Assembly (NCBI RefSeq): GCF_000403455.2
Contig: NZ_KE159770.1
Coordinates: 138,533-202,532 of the forward strand
DNA length: 64,000 nt
DNA from: Dorea sp. 5-2
GTDB lineage: Bacteria > Bacillota > Clostridia > Lachnospirales > Lachnospiraceae
Reading direction: 5' to 3'
A model generated the notes under the pieces. The model had not been told where the DNA came from. It did not search any database and worked only from the letters and a program-made list of their open reading frames with translations. Shown here piece by piece: positions 1 to 10,005 of this stretch (its first letter is position 1; each line of letters opens with the position of its first letter). Made by a program: the position numbers and the translations under genes.

Positions 1-210
1 AGAAACTGGCTGCATAAATCTGCTTTCCATTTCTATCTGTATTTTTCAAAAACCTGCCATAAGGGAGGTCTTAAAGTCATGCCCTCTATTGATAAACTCC
101 GCCACAATATCAGGCACGCTGTTTCTCTGTCCGCTTTTTCTCCAAATCTGATACACAAAATCCGCTATTTTTTTCTCTATACAGTTACTTTCCGAGACTA
201 CTCAAACACC

Positions 211-2073
211 TTATCGCTCCTCAACACAGACACCTCCCCCATATTTCATGGCGCCGCAGCCGGAACATTTCTCACGGCAGTTCGGCGTCACTTCACCATG
301 CAATGCCCTCTGCCACTCCTGATAAAGGAACTCCTTCGTCACTCCGATATCAATGAAATCCCATGGAAAGATCTCATCCGCATCCCGTTCCCTGTGATTA
401 TAGAAGCCGATATCCGTGCCGGTATCCGCAAATGCCTTCATCCATTTCTCGTTATCAAAATTCTCCGTCCAGGAATCATAGAGACATCCCAGCCGGTACG
501 CCGCAAGGATCACTTCCGAGAGCCTGCGGTCGCCTCTGGCAAATACCCCCTCTAATACGGTCACTTCCGCATCATGCCAATGATACTTAAGGCTTTTGCG
601 GTTGAGCTGTTCCTGGAATTCGTGTTTTACGACCGCCGCCCTTGCAATATACTCTTCATTGCTGTACATCTTCGCCCACTGGAACGGTGTGAACGGCTTG
701 GGGATGAAGAAAGAGGTGCTCGTCGTAATCTGACATTTCCCATTGCGTTCTTCCTTGGGGATCTCGTAGTATCTTCTGGCAATCTTATCCGCCAGACGCG
801 GGATCTCCCGCATATCCTCTTCCGTCTCCGTCGGAAGCCCGAGCATAAAGTACAGCTTTACCTTATTCCAACCGCCCTCGAAGGCTTGTCCGGCGCCATC
901 TAAGATCATCTCTTCCGTAAGCCCCTTGTTTATCACATCCCGCATTCTCTGGGAACCTGCCTCCGGAGCAAATGTCAGGCTGCTCTTGCGGATATCCTGC
1001 ACCTTCCCCATGACATCCAGTGAAAAGGCGTCGATCCGAAGAGACGGAAGACAGATATTGATCCCCTCTCCTTTGAATTCTTCTATCAAGAATGTCACTA
1101 ATTCCTTCAACTGGCTATGATCGCTGGAGCTTAAGGAACTTAGGGAGATCTCTTCATGTCCGGTATTCTTGAGCATCTGGTATGCATATTGCTTCAATAT
1201 CTCCACATCCCGTTCCCTGGTAGGCCGGTAAAGCATTCCCGCCTGACAGAACCGGCATCCCCGGATGCACCCCCGCTGAATCTCCAGAACCACGCGGTCT
1301 TGCGTTACCTTGATAAACGGGGCTACAGGCGCCTGGGGATAATAAGTATTGCTAAGGTCCTTCACCATCTGCTTTTGGATCACCGTCTTCGCGTGAGGGT
1401 TCGAAGGTGTGAAAGAAGCGATGGTTCCGTCTTCTTTGTAAGATACATCGTAGAATCCCGGTACATAGATTCCTTCAATCTGTGCCGCCTTCTCAAGAAA
1501 ATCCTTCCGCGAACCGCATGCTTTGCGGTTCTCCTTATAGGCGTCCAGCAGCTTGCCGTAAACGGTCTCTCCGTCCCCGATGTAGAACAGATCGAAGAAT
1601 TCTGCCAATGGCTCGGGATTATAGGTACAGGGACCGCCGCCGATCACGATGGGTACGGAATCATCCCGATCCCGGGCGAAAAGCGGGATCCCGCTTAAGT
1701 CCAGAATCTGCAGGATGTTGGTATAGCACATCTCATACTGAATGGTAATGCCCAGGAAATCAAAATCCCGGATCGGATCCTGGGACTCCAGTGCGAACAG
1801 AGGGATCTGCTCTTCTCTCATGATCTGATCCAGATCAACCCACGGAGAGTAGACTCGCTCGCACCATACGTCCTCCCGGCGGTTAAACATGTCATAGAGG
1901 ATCTGAATGCCCAGATGGGACATACCGATCTCGTAGACATCAGGGAAACACATGACGAAACGGATGTCTATCTTATCCTTGTCTTTCATGACACTGTTCA
2001 CTTCGTTCCCGATATAGCGCGCCGGTTTCTCAATTTTTAGTAATATTTCATCATTTAAGGCTAATTTTCTCAT
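211..2073 (-). CDS. TIGR03960-type B12-binding radical SAM protein
   Basis: A 620-residue cytoplasmic protein of the TIGR03960-like family, which joins an N-terminal B12-binding-like domain (about residues 20-190) to a radical SAM barrel. The [4Fe-4S] motif C-x3-C-x2-C is visible near residues 268-276 in GCIRGCRFC, and the C-terminus has a second Cys group (CREKCSGCG). The reaction of this family is not established; in clostridia it often sits near ribonuclease G and ribosomal protein genes, which are not in view here. I chose the ATG at 2073 because GGAAG lies just upstream; an upstream in-frame start at 2166 has no such site. Bases 1-210 beyond the stop hold no gene I can support. Confidence 0.85.
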   Translation of the reverse strand: MRKLALNDEILLKIEKPARYIGNEVNSVMKDKDKIDIRFVMCFPDVYEIGMSHLGIQILYDMFNRREDVWCERVYSPWVDLDQIMREEQIPLFALESQDPIRDFDFLGITIQYEMCYTNILQILDLSGIPLFARDRDDSVPIVIGGGPCTYNPEPLAEFFDLFYIGDGETVYGKLLDAYKENRKACGSRKDFLEKAAQIEGIYVPGFYDVSYKEDGTIASFTPSNPHAKTVIQKQMVKDLSNTYYPQAPVAPFIKVTQDRVVLEIQRGCIRGCRFCQAGMLYRPTRERDVEILKQYAYQMLKNTGHEEISLSSLSSSDHSQLKELVTFLIEEFKGEGINICLPSLRIDAFSLDVMGKVQDIRKSSLTFAPEAGSQRMRDVINKGLTEEMILDGAGQAFEGGWNKVKLYFMLGLPTETEEDMREIPRLADKIARRYYEIPKEERNGKCQITTSTSFFIPKPFTPFQWAKMYSNEEYIARAAVVKHEFQEQLNRKSLKYHWHDAEVTVLEGVFARGDRRLSEVILAAYRLGCLYDSWTENFDNEKWMKAFADTGTDIGFYNHRERDADEIFPWDFIDIGVTKEFLYQEWQRALHGEVTPNCREKCSGCGAMKYGGGVCVEER

Positions 2074-2211
2074 AGGCTTCCTTTCGGTTTTTATATGGAT
2101 TTTACAATTTTTAAATCCTCCATTACCCTGCTTGTTCTTACTGAACTCTTCATATGCTTCCAACAAAGCGTCTGCAAAATCCGGCAGACGCTTTTGCGTT
2201 CCCCAGCCATA

Positions 2212-3507
2212 CTATAAATCCATCGCGTCGGGATTCAACAGGAACTCGTAAAGACCCAAATGCAGGATACCCTCTTCGTCAATCCACGGCTTCATTCCGC
2301 TCTTTGTGACAATGATCTTCCGGAAAAAATCCCTGACGCCAAGCAACGGCCGAAGCTCTGTCTTTTCCTTCCGGGCATCTCCAAGGCTTAAGACGGACTG
2401 GATATAGTACTTCTTTCTTCCCTTGTTAACGACAAAATCAATCTCACAACTGATTTTCTTCCTTTTTCCTTCTGCGTCCGTCTCAAAAATATCAACGACG
2501 CCTACATCCACCAAATATCCCCTGCAGACCAGCTCGTTGTACATGATGTTCTCCATGATATGCGTCTCCTCCTGCTGCCGCAGGTTCAGCCGCACATTCC
2601 GAAGCCCGATGTCGCTGCAGTAATATTTCGACGGATAAGAAAAATATTTCTTTCCCTTCACGTCAAACCGCTTGGCCTGACGAAACAGAAAGGATTCGGA
2701 AAGATAGGTCAGATAGCTGGCAATGGTTCCGCTGTCCACCTTGATCCCCTTGACCGTCTGTAAGGTGTTTGCTATTTTCGTAGCATTGGTAAGGGAGCCT
2801 ACGGAAGAACACAGGTCGTCCGTCAATTCACGCAAAACCTCCGGAAGCCCGATCTGATACCGCTCAATGATATCTTTAAAATAAACTTCCTCAAAGAGTG
2901 AGGATAGATATTTGAATTTGTCATCCTCTGTCTTTCGGAACAGCACCAGCGGCATACCGCCGTACAAGGCGTATTCCTCATATGCCTCCGCCTTGTCTCC
3001 GCCTACGTAGTCGTAGTATTCCTTGAAGGAAAGAGGATGGACTTCAACAGAATCCCCACGCCCCCGAAATGCCGTCATCACATCCTTAGAAAGCATTTTG
3101 GAATTACTTCCGGTCACATAGATATCCACATTGCGAAGCCTTTGCAGGCCATTGAGAACATTATACAGGTGAATATTCTCTGGTTTCTTAAGCTCCTCCC
3201 GGGAAATCGCATACTGCACCTCATCAATGAAGATATAGAACATGCCTTCCTGGTCCGTGACCTTGGACCGGATATACCTGGACAACTCAGCCGGATCCCG
3301 GTACGCTATGTTCAGATCGTCATCCAGAGCAATCGTTATGATATGATCCTCCGGAACCCCTTCCCCAAGCAGGTAATCATAAAACAAATTAAAAAGCAAA
3401 AAACTTTTGCCGCAGCGACGAATCCCTGTGATGACCTTGATGAGTCCGTTCTCTCTCCGGTTAATCAGTTGCTCCAGATAACTGTCTCTTCTAATATAAT
3501 TCTCCAT
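2212..3507 (-). CDS. AAA ATPase with DUF4143 domain
   Basis: A 431-residue ATP-binding protein of the common AAA_14/DUF4143 group. The Walker A motif GIRRCGKS is near residue 30 and a Walker B-type DEVQ segment follows near residue 100; the C-terminal third has the nuclease-like DUF4143 layout (CEIDFVVNKGRKKYYIQ). These proteins are abundant, often in many copies, in anaerobic Firmicutes and Bacteroidetes. Their role is unknown, and mobile or defence-related functions are only guesses. The ATG at 3507 follows AGGAG at good spacing and is preferred to the in-frame ATG at 3525. The gene stands alone, with no operon partner. Confidence 0.8.
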   Translation of the reverse strand: MENYIRRDSYLEQLINRRENGLIKVITGIRRCGKSFLLFNLFYDYLLGEGVPEDHIITIALDDDLNIAYRDPAELSRYIRSKVTDQEGMFYIFIDEVQYAISREELKKPENIHLYNVLNGLQRLRNVDIYVTGSNSKMLSKDVMTAFRGRGDSVEVHPLSFKEYYDYVGGDKAEAYEEYALYGGMPLVLFRKTEDDKFKYLSSLFEEVYFKDIIERYQIGLPEVLRELTDDLCSSVGSLTNATKIANTLQTVKGIKVDSGTIASYLTYLSESFLFRQAKRFDVKGKKYFSYPSKYYCSDIGLRNVRLNLRQQEETHIMENIMYNELVCRGYLVDVGVVDIFETDAEGKRKKISCEIDFVVNKGRKKYYIQSVLSLGDARKEKTELRPLLGVRDFFRKIIVTKSGMKPWIDEEGILHLGLYEFLLNPDAMDL

Positions 3508-3648
3508 ACTTGGTCTCCTATCCATTCGGAATTACAGTGCATTGCACTAAAGTTCTGATTTCATTATACCCGATTCGCTTTTTGATATCAATCCCGTTCA
3601 GAACTTTTTTATATTCAACACCCTTTTTTCCACAGATCCCTTAGTGTA

Positions 3649-3676
3649 ACAGGGCATGAATCTCTCCATGCCCTGT
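3649..3676. terminator. Inverted repeat, possible terminator of the amidase gene
   Basis: A perfect 10-bp inverted repeat (ACAGGGCATG / CATGCCCTGT, loop of 8) lies 35 bp beyond the stop codon of the wall amidase. The T-run after it is poor on both strands, so termination is inferred from position and stem only. Confidence 0.45.
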
Positions 3677-3710
3677 CAATCAAGACTTATAGCTTCTCCT
3701 GAATTTTAAT

Positions 3711-6700
3711 TTAGGAAAGTAATGGATTGATGATATTCTTTATCATATTAAATCCATATTCTTTTCCGCCTGCCCAACCCTTTCCTGCCGGATTCTCCTG
3801 AATGCCAAGCCATTCGATAAAGGGAGCGCTTTTTCTGACGACATATTTGAATCTTTCATCCACACAAGCCTGCTTTAACGGTTCGTCGGACGCATATGCT
3901 TTCAGATGCTGAACCTGGGCTCTTATGCCGGTCCGCACGTCTGGAAAGCCATTTCCCTCCGCTCCGCCTCCGGTCGCTCCAAGACCGGCGAAATTAAACT
4001 GGCCGACCTTCACGTCACCGCCGAACTGCAGGTATCCGGTCTCCAACATCGCCTGTGCGAATACGACCTCCGGCCTTACGCCTTCCGTCACCGCTTCCTC
4101 ATAGATGATCCGGCAGAATGTATGGATATCCGGCGCGCCGCCTTTGGAAAGCGCGGTTCCCGGATAGGTTTTTCCGGATTTTGTGAATTGATCTGCCATC
4201 TTATTCACAACGTTGTTCACGTCATTTCCCAGGGCGCAGGCTCCCATGATCGGGGTAACGCCAGTATAGTATAGAGCGCCCATCGGCGACCTTTGCTTAT
4301 TAAAGAAATACCATTGCCCTTCTATCTCACGGTAGCCGACCGCCATACTTCCTTCCGCCCCAAAAGAATTCCCCTGGGTATTTAAGTAATATTTGCTGCC
4401 GCCTTCTTCCAACCAACCTACCTGCATCACTCCGGAAGCATCCAGATAATAGTATGTTCCTCCCACGAGTACCCATCCGGCTGCTCTTGCCCCGGAGGCA
4501 TCCAGATAATACCAGCTCCCGTCAAGCAGCAGCCATCCGGTCTTCATCCATCCGGCTTCGTCAAAATAATACCACTTGCCGTTGATCTGTTCCCAATCAG
4601 ATGTGGTATAACTTCCGTCGCCGTGGCGGTACCACCATCGGTTTCCGCTTAAGATCCATCTGTCCGTCTCTTTTTTCTTTCCCGGAATCCATGCGCCGCT
4701 TCCGTCCACATAGTCGTCTCCGATCCAGGTATCGGCTGCCATCGCCCCGGAATCATTCAGGTAATAACATTTTCCATTCACCCATGTCCATCCGGTTGCC
4801 ATCGCTCCGGAGGCGTTCAGGTAATACCAGGTCCCGCCAAGCAGCGTCCAGCCGGTCGCCATCGCTCCGGAGGCTTCCAGGTAATACCAGGTTCCGTTCA
4901 GCAGGATCCACCCGGTCTTCATCCAACCGGACGCGTCGAAATAATACCACCTGCCGTTGATCTGCTCCCAGTTAGAAGTGGTATAGCTTCCGTCGCCGTG
5001 GCGGTACCACCATCGGTTTCCGCTTAAGATCCATCTGTCCGTCTCTTTTTTCTTTCCCGGGATCCATGCACCGCTTCCGTCCACATAGTCGTCTCCGATC
5101 CAAGTGTCGGCTGCCATCGCCCCGGAATCATTCAGGTAATAGCATTTTCCATTCACCCACGTCCATCCGGTTGCCATCGCCCCGGAGGCGTTCAGGTAAT
5201 ACCAGATCCCGTCAAGCAGTCTCCAACCGGTCGCCATCGCTCCGGAGGCTTCCAGATAATACCGCGCCCCGTTCAACAAGATCCATCCGGTCTTCATCCA
5301 TCCGGACGTGTCAAAATAATACCACCTGCCGTTGATCTGCTCCCAATCAGAAGTGGTATAACTCCCGTCGCTATGCCGGTACCACCATCGGTTCTCGCTT
5401 AAGATCCAGCCCGCCGGTTCCTCCTTGCCCAGGCCGAAATGTTCGGCAATACCTCTTGCATCCGCCTGTCCAAGGCTCTTAAGCTTCTCATCTGAGCTCA
5501 GATATTTATTATAATCATCCGTATTACTGATAAACGCATGCTCTATGATAAGCCCGGGAAACCCTGCCTTCTTGCTCCGCCAGATCAGGCCATAGTAATC
5601 TGCGATCGAACCATCGTCATAAGTACTGTTGTTTTGACTGTTCAGATACTTGATCTTGCGGTCGTACAACCCAAGTGCAACCAACTCGTCCTGGATCTTC
5701 TGCGCCAATGCTTTTCCATCGCTTCCGATATCCGGCCGATAACTGCTGTTCGGATAATACACCTCTGCTCCATGCGCGGAAGCGCCCGCCGAATTGATAT
5801 GGAAGCTGATCAGGACATCCGCCTTCTTCTGCTTTGCATAATTCACCCGCGCATCCAGATCAGCAGCCGCATCACTTGTCCCGCTGACCGACACATCAGA
5901 ATCCCGCGTCATATATACGGTGACGCCTTTATATTTTTTCAATTCATCACGGCAATATCCGGCAATCTTCAAAGTAAGATTCTTCTCATATACATCATCT
6001 CTGACGGTGCCGGGATCCGGACCGCCATGCCCCGGATCAAGAACGATCACAAGATCGTCCGTCTTCTTGGCAACCGATGCCGTCTCTCCTGTCCTTGCCT
6101 TGCCGCTTCTTCCCATCGGCGCAGCCTCGTCCTCTGCCGCCTCGATCGCTTCTGCAAGTGTATCGTTCTCTGTTATCTCTCCGTTATCATCAAGTGTAAG
6201 GAAGGAAACCTCCGCCTCCGCGCCGCCTGCACTGCGGGACATCGCCGCAGCTTCCGTACTTTCATCTATGACGGCATCCGGCTGCGTATCGCATGCCTGA
6301 TCTACGCCATAACGGATATTCAGCCCTATGGCGCCAAGGTCGATCTCATAAGACATCCCGTTCACTTCCGCACTCACCCTTACAAGACGATAGATTCCTG
6401 ACTGCGATCCGTCGGAATATGGGATTGAAAATAACGCCGCATCCTGCTGGATCTCGCTTACGGCGATCTGCGATCGCTCTGCCGTTCCATCCTTCTCATA
6501 AGTCAGCACCGCGTTCGTAAGTGCGATGCCCTCCTGAAATGAAACGGCGATATTCTGTACACCTGGAGTTACCTGGTATGCATTTTCCACATACACATAC
6601 TGGACCGTCGGAGTCTCTGCGTTCTCCGAAACTGCCGTATCGGCAGAAGCTTCTTCCGTCTCCCCAGCCGGAAGGCTCTCAGTTCCAGTCGGACTGTCTG

Positions 6701-6860
6701 ACTCATCCTGTGTCGTCACGGCGCTGCCGCCGGTTTCTGTCTGCTTAGGCTGATCTGCCTCAGTTGCTTTGGCGTTCTGCGGCGGTATGACAGAACATGT
6801 CATCGCAAAAACGACAGCCAACGCCAATAACCTCTTTGTTACTCCCCTTATCTTGAGCAT
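3711..6860 (-). CDS. Secreted N-acetylmuramoyl-L-alanine amidase / glucosaminidase with wall-binding repeats
   Basis: A 1049-residue secreted peptidoglycan hydrolase. It starts with a signal peptide (TKRLLALAVVFAMTCSV, cut near AKA), then an acidic Ser/Thr-rich linker. An Amidase_3 domain covers about residues 270-460, with zinc ligands in DPGHGG, in YEKN and in SFHIN, and the catalytic Glu in IIEHAF. Residues about 480-860 are choline-binding/CW-type repeats of the GWxxxxGxWYYLxxSGAMxTGW kind. The C-terminus (about 875-1049) is a GH73-like glucosaminidase domain (EVVFAQAMLETGYLQFGG). It should cleave both the stem peptide and the glycan, so it is a likely autolysin or cell-separation enzyme. 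The ATG at 6860 has GGGAG upstream; an earlier start would bury the signal peptide. Transcribed alone. Confidence 0.92.
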   Translation of the reverse strand: MLKIRGVTKRLLALAVVFAMTCSVIPPQNAKATEADQPKQTETGGSAVTTQDESDSPTGTESLPAGETEEASADTAVSENAETPTVQYVYVENAYQVTPGVQNIAVSFQEGIALTNAVLTYEKDGTAERSQIAVSEIQQDAALFSIPYSDGSQSGIYRLVRVSAEVNGMSYEIDLGAIGLNIRYGVDQACDTQPDAVIDESTEAAAMSRSAGGAEAEVSFLTLDDNGEITENDTLAEAIEAAEDEAAPMGRSGKARTGETASVAKKTDDLVIVLDPGHGGPDPGTVRDDVYEKNLTLKIAGYCRDELKKYKGVTVYMTRDSDVSVSGTSDAAADLDARVNYAKQKKADVLISFHINSAGASAHGAEVYYPNSSYRPDIGSDGKALAQKIQDELVALGLYDRKIKYLNSQNNSTYDDGSIADYYGLIWRSKKAGFPGLIIEHAFISNTDDYNKYLSSDEKLKSLGQADARGIAEHFGLGKEEPAGWILSENRWWYRHSDGSYTTSDWEQINGRWYYFDTSGWMKTGWILLNGARYYLEASGAMATGWRLLDGIWYYLNASGAMATGWTWVNGKCYYLNDSGAMAADTWIGDDYVDGSGAWIPGKKKETDRWILSGNRWWYRHGDGSYTTSNWEQINGRWYYFDASGWMKTGWILLNGTWYYLEASGAMATGWTLLGGTWYYLNASGAMATGWTWVNGKCYYLNDSGAMAADTWIGDDYVDGSGAWIPGKKKETDRWILSGNRWWYRHGDGSYTTSDWEQINGKWYYFDEAGWMKTGWLLLDGSWYYLDASGARAAGWVLVGGTYYYLDASGVMQVGWLEEGGSKYYLNTQGNSFGAEGSMAVGYREIEGQWYFFNKQRSPMGALYYTGVTPIMGACALGNDVNNVVNKMADQFTKSGKTYPGTALSKGGAPDIHTFCRIIYEEAVTEGVRPEVVFAQAMLETGYLQFGGDVKVGQFNFAGLGATGGGAEGNGFPDVRTGIRAQVQHLKAYASDEPLKQACVDERFKYVVRKSAPFIEWLGIQENPAGKGWAGGKEYGFNMIKNIINPLLS
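4660..5409. repeat. Tandem 375-bp (125-residue) wall-binding cassettes
   Basis: Two nearly identical 375-bp units lie head to tail inside the amidase gene; a third, diverging copy continues toward 4300. The landmark CCGTGGCGGTACCACC recurs at 4621 and 4996, and a variant lies at about 5371, so the period is 375 bp. The units encode matching blocks that begin near WILSGNRWWYRHGDGSYTTS. Such copies can expand or contract by recombination. Confidence 0.85.
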
Positions 6861-6979
6861 TCTATATTCTCCCTTCTCTGATCGTGTATTTCCATTATAG
6901 CAAATCTCGTATTTTTTGCAAGCATTGTAAAAGAATGAACTTCCCCCGTTTTTCACTGACATTCTTGTCACTATATCAC

Positions 6980-7026
6980 AAAAAAGCTGCCGTCAGAGTC
7001 TCACAATTTACGCCTCTGACGGCAGC
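6980..7026 (-). terminator. Rho-independent terminator after the anti-sigma gene
   Basis: A perfect 13-bp stem (GCTGCCGTCAGAG / CTCTGACGGCAGC, loop of 15), followed on the minus strand by six T residues. It sits 12 bp past the anti-sigma stop codon and separates that operon from the amidase gene. Confidence 0.9.
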
Positions 7027-7038
7027 CCATGATTATAT

Positions 7039-7974
7039 TTAATGCAATATGATAGAATTGCCTTCTTTGGCAAAATTCACATCATCGTTCTCATTTCCAT
7101 ACTCTGTTTCCCAACCCAGTCCGGCGTCTCCAAAGACTTTTTCGTAATCTTTCCACCCCATATTCTCACATTCCCGTACTGCTTTTGCATACAATCCTTC
7201 TTCCAGGTAAGCCCGGATCGCTTCTTCTTCAATATCAGTCGGGGCTTTTTCCACCTTTTGGCCGATCTCCCAGATTGTCATCTTATCCTTATTCGTCTTC
7301 CCGTAGACGCTGATATCCGCACAACTCTGGGTAATATCTTTGGTTTTCCCGTCTTCTGTAACTGTTCCCTGCCGCTCTAGCGAAAATATAAAGCGCGCCT
7401 GATCCAATCTTACGGTATTCGTCTCCCAGAACAGAGTCGGTTTGAACCGAAGTTCTTTTTTTGCTCCATCTGTAGTCTCTGTCTGCTCCTCCAACGGCAT
7501 AACCCAATCTGCCACCTGAGTTATGGCAAATTCCTTGTCTGATTCCAACACACAATAAATATCTCCGTTTTTTAGCTGATACAGCTCCGCCACATGGAAA
7601 TTCTCGGAAGGTATCGAACGGAACAGCCATGAAAGCCCTGAATATCCTTCTATGTTTCGTCCGCAGATATCGTCAACCAGGATCACTGCGAAATAAATGC
7701 ATATGATCACAACTCCCAAAAATATCCCGGTTTTATAAGTCATTCTTTTCTTAAGCCTCTGCAACACCCGGACTGCCGCGCCCTCCTGGTCTTGTTCAGA
7801 AGGTTCTGCTGCCTTTTCGATAACCGGAAGCGGTTTTCTGGCGCTGTCATACAACTGCATGCATGCTTCACAGCTTCTGATATGATCTTCCACCATCTGT
7901 CTGCTCTCTTCCTTCAACACATCGTCCTCATATAAAACCAACAGATCCTGTACTACCGCGCATTCTTTCTTCAT
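7039..7974 (-). CDS. Membrane-anchored zinc-finger anti-sigma factor
   Basis: A 311-residue protein with an N-terminal anti-sigma zinc finger of the C5-x25-H31-x3-C35-x2-C38 (zf-HC2) type, one transmembrane helix near residues 77-97 (GIFLGVVIICIYFAVILV) and an extracytoplasmic domain of unknown ligand. By family it should hold the adjacent ECF sigma factor at the membrane until an envelope signal arrives. Its ATG lies one base after the sigma stop codon, and its ribosome-binding site (AAGGAGG) is inside the sigma gene, so the two are probably translationally coupled. A strong terminator follows. Confidence 0.85.
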   Translation of the reverse strand: MKKECAVVQDLLVLYEDDVLKEESRQMVEDHIRSCEACMQLYDSARKPLPVIEKAAEPSEQDQEGAAVRVLQRLKKRMTYKTGIFLGVVIICIYFAVILVDDICGRNIEGYSGLSWLFRSIPSENFHVAELYQLKNGDIYCVLESDKEFAITQVADWVMPLEEQTETTDGAKKELRFKPTLFWETNTVRLDQARFIFSLERQGTVTEDGKTKDITQSCADISVYGKTNKDKMTIWEIGQKVEKAPTDIEEEAIRAYLEEGLYAKAVRECENMGWKDYEKVFGDAGLGWETEYGNENDDVNFAKEGNSIILH

Positions 7975-7975
7975 A

Positions 7976-8485
7976 TTAAGGCACCTCCTTTATCATCTCC
8001 TGGATCTTTAACTTCGCACGGTGATAATTCACCCGCGCCCAGCCTTCCCCTCGTCCGAATATCTCGCCGATTTCCTTATAGGATAATTCACCCAGGATCC
8101 TTAATATAAAGACCTCCTTATAAGGCTCATCCAGCAGATGCAGGATCCGATAGATCGACAGCGTCTCATCCTTACGGATACACTGCGTCTCCGGATTGCC
8201 TTCTGTCTGCCGGAAGTCTTCAGCGGCGTTTTGGATCTTCTCAGGTTCCAGCTCCTTCGCGGCGAGATGTTTCTGTTTTTTAGCCCAGGACAGATAGGCA
8301 TTCTTCCCGATCTGGCAAAGCCAGGATTTAAGCTGGCATTCTCCTTTGAATCTGTGTATATTAGTCAGAGCTCTGTAAAACGTTTCCTGTGTCAATTCTT
8401 CCGCAAGCTCCGGATTGCCGCTCATTGACAGCAGGAAATAATACACGTCGCGGTTATACTGCTTATATATATCCTCAAACTTCAT
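7976..8485 (-). CDS. ECF-type RNA polymerase sigma factor
   Basis: A 169-residue sigma-70 family protein of ECF size. Region 2 is near residues 8-75 (YYFLLSMSGNPELAEELTQETFYRA) and region 4 near residues 110-165 (LGELSYKEIGEIFGRGEGWARVNYHRAK). It would direct polymerase to a small regulon, often including its own promoter. GGAGG precedes two adjacent ATGs; the second, at 8485, has the better spacing (7 nt) and the first is at 8488. The gene is co-transcribed with the downstream anti-sigma gene. Target promoters cannot be named from this window. Confidence 0.9.
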   Translation of the reverse strand: MKFEDIYKQYNRDVYYFLLSMSGNPELAEELTQETFYRALTNIHRFKGECQLKSWLCQIGKNAYLSWAKKQKHLAAKELEPEKIQNAAEDFRQTEGNPETQCIRKDETLSIYRILHLLDEPYKEVFILRILGELSYKEIGEIFGRGEGWARVNYHRAKLKIQEMIKEVP

Positions 8486-8564
8486 CATCCCGCCTCCTTT
8501 CTACACCAAGTAGACTCTCTTCACGGGTTTTTGTTACAGATATTTTGAAAAAATCTTAACTTTT

Positions 8565-9932
8565 TTAATCGTCCTTATTACCGTATATTTTCTCCATTTT
8601 TCGTATCACTGCAAAATAACTGATGATCAGTATGACGGTCGCCCCGGTCCACGCCATGATCTCCGCATAAAAGATTCCTGTTTCGCCGATGAGCATCGGC
8701 AGGAAGACGGCTGTCGATGCACGCATGATAAATTCTGCGATTCCGGAAACCAGCGGCAGAACGGTATTGCCCATTCCCTGTATCGCGGAACGTGTAATAT
8801 GTAGTATGTACAAGACGGGCAGACAGATACTCATGACCGTCAGATAATAATAAGCGATCTGAAGCGTCTGACTCGCCTCCTTTGGCGTTCCTGAGATAAA
8901 GCAGCCAAGGATACTCCTGCCGCCCAAAAGCATAAGACACGCAATGATAAGAGAGGTAAATAACGCGATCACAACCGCCGATCTTACTCCCTTGCGTATA
9001 CGCTTTGTATTTCCGGCGCCCAGATTCTGCCCCGCATAAGTAACCATGGAATATCCATAGGATGTGGCGGCGACCTCCAGAACGCCGTAAAGCTTGTTCG
9101 TCGCCGTAAATCCTGCGATGAAGATCACTCCGAAACCGTTGACTACCGATTGTACGATCATGCCTCCCACCGAAATGATCGCATTCTGGAACGCCATGGG
9201 AAGTCCCAGCATAAAAAGACGGAGCGGAAGGCGCCTGTCCTGAAATCGGAAATCTTCCGCCGTAAACCTTAAGAGTTCTATCTTCCCGATGTGATACAGG
9301 CAGAACACGCTGGAAACAAGCTGCGCGATCAAAGTAGCGGCTGCAGCGCCGGCGATGCCCCACCGAAAGATCAATACAAAGATAAGATCCAGGACAATAT
9401 TGGTAACCGCCGCGACAACCATCGCATGCAGAGGCGTCTTGCCGTCTCCCAATGAACGCAGGATACAGGCAAGCAGATTATACGCCATCACGATCGGAAC
9501 ACCGATATACATGATCCGCAGGTACAGAAGCGCATTCTCTAATATCTCCGGCGGAGTCTTAAGGAACATCAGCACCGGGCGCGCCAGGATCTGTCCGGCG
9601 ACAAGGAGGCAGATAGCGGAAAGAAGGGATAAGACAGCGGAATTCCCGACACTTTTCCGCAGATCATGATACCTTCCCGCGCCAAATTCCTGCGCCATCA
9701 GAATCGCAAACCCCTGCGTAAGTCCTTGTATTATACCAAGCATCATCCAGTTCAGCCAGTCCGCCGCCCCAAGAGCGGCAAGCGCGCCCACACCAAGCGC
9801 CTTTCCCACAACCATGGTATCCACAACCGTATAAAGCTGCTGAAATACATTGCCTACCATCAAAGGCAGTGCAAAAGAGAAGATCAGGGATGCCGGGCGT
9901 CCCTCTGTCATGTTCTTAATACGTGCCGCCAT
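8565..9932 (-). CDS. MATE family efflux transporter
   Basis: A 455-residue polytopic membrane protein with about 12 hydrophobic helices. Its start, TEGRPASLIFSFALPLMVGN, is typical of the MATE/DinF group, and the two halves are similar (VDTMVVGKALGVGALAALG in the first). MATE proteins export organic cations and drugs using Na+ or H+ gradients; the substrate here is unknown. The ATG at 9932 follows GAGGTGAGATT. It stands alone, with about 75 bp before the sigma gene downstream and a hairpin upstream. Confidence 0.9.
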   Translation of the reverse strand: MAARIKNMTEGRPASLIFSFALPLMVGNVFQQLYTVVDTMVVGKALGVGALAALGAADWLNWMMLGIIQGLTQGFAILMAQEFGAGRYHDLRKSVGNSAVLSLLSAICLLVAGQILARPVLMFLKTPPEILENALLYLRIMYIGVPIVMAYNLLACILRSLGDGKTPLHAMVVAAVTNIVLDLIFVLIFRWGIAGAAAATLIAQLVSSVFCLYHIGKIELLRFTAEDFRFQDRRLPLRLFMLGLPMAFQNAIISVGGMIVQSVVNGFGVIFIAGFTATNKLYGVLEVAATSYGYSMVTYAGQNLGAGNTKRIRKGVRSAVVIALFTSLIIACLMLLGGRSILGCFISGTPKEASQTLQIAYYYLTVMSICLPVLYILHITRSAIQGMGNTVLPLVSGIAEFIMRASTAVFLPMLIGETGIFYAEIMAWTGATVILIISYFAVIRKMEKIYGNKDD

Positions 9933-10005
9933 AATCTCACCTCAATCATAATTTATCCTATACAGTCCGCAGTGTTATGCAAACACCTGAAAAATGTACA
10001 AACAG

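Noticed and set aside
46..204. Open frame of about 50 codons on the minus strand beyond the radical SAM gene
   Set aside because: It has no ATG near its beginning, no ribosome-binding site and no recognisable family.
4300..5409. CRISPR-like reading of the regularly spaced repeats
   Set aside because: The repeats are 375-bp coding cassettes of wall-binding motifs in an open frame, with no spacers.
5538..6401. Long plus-strand frame opposite the amidase domain
   Set aside because: It is the antisense of a well-supported catalytic domain with no independent coding signs.
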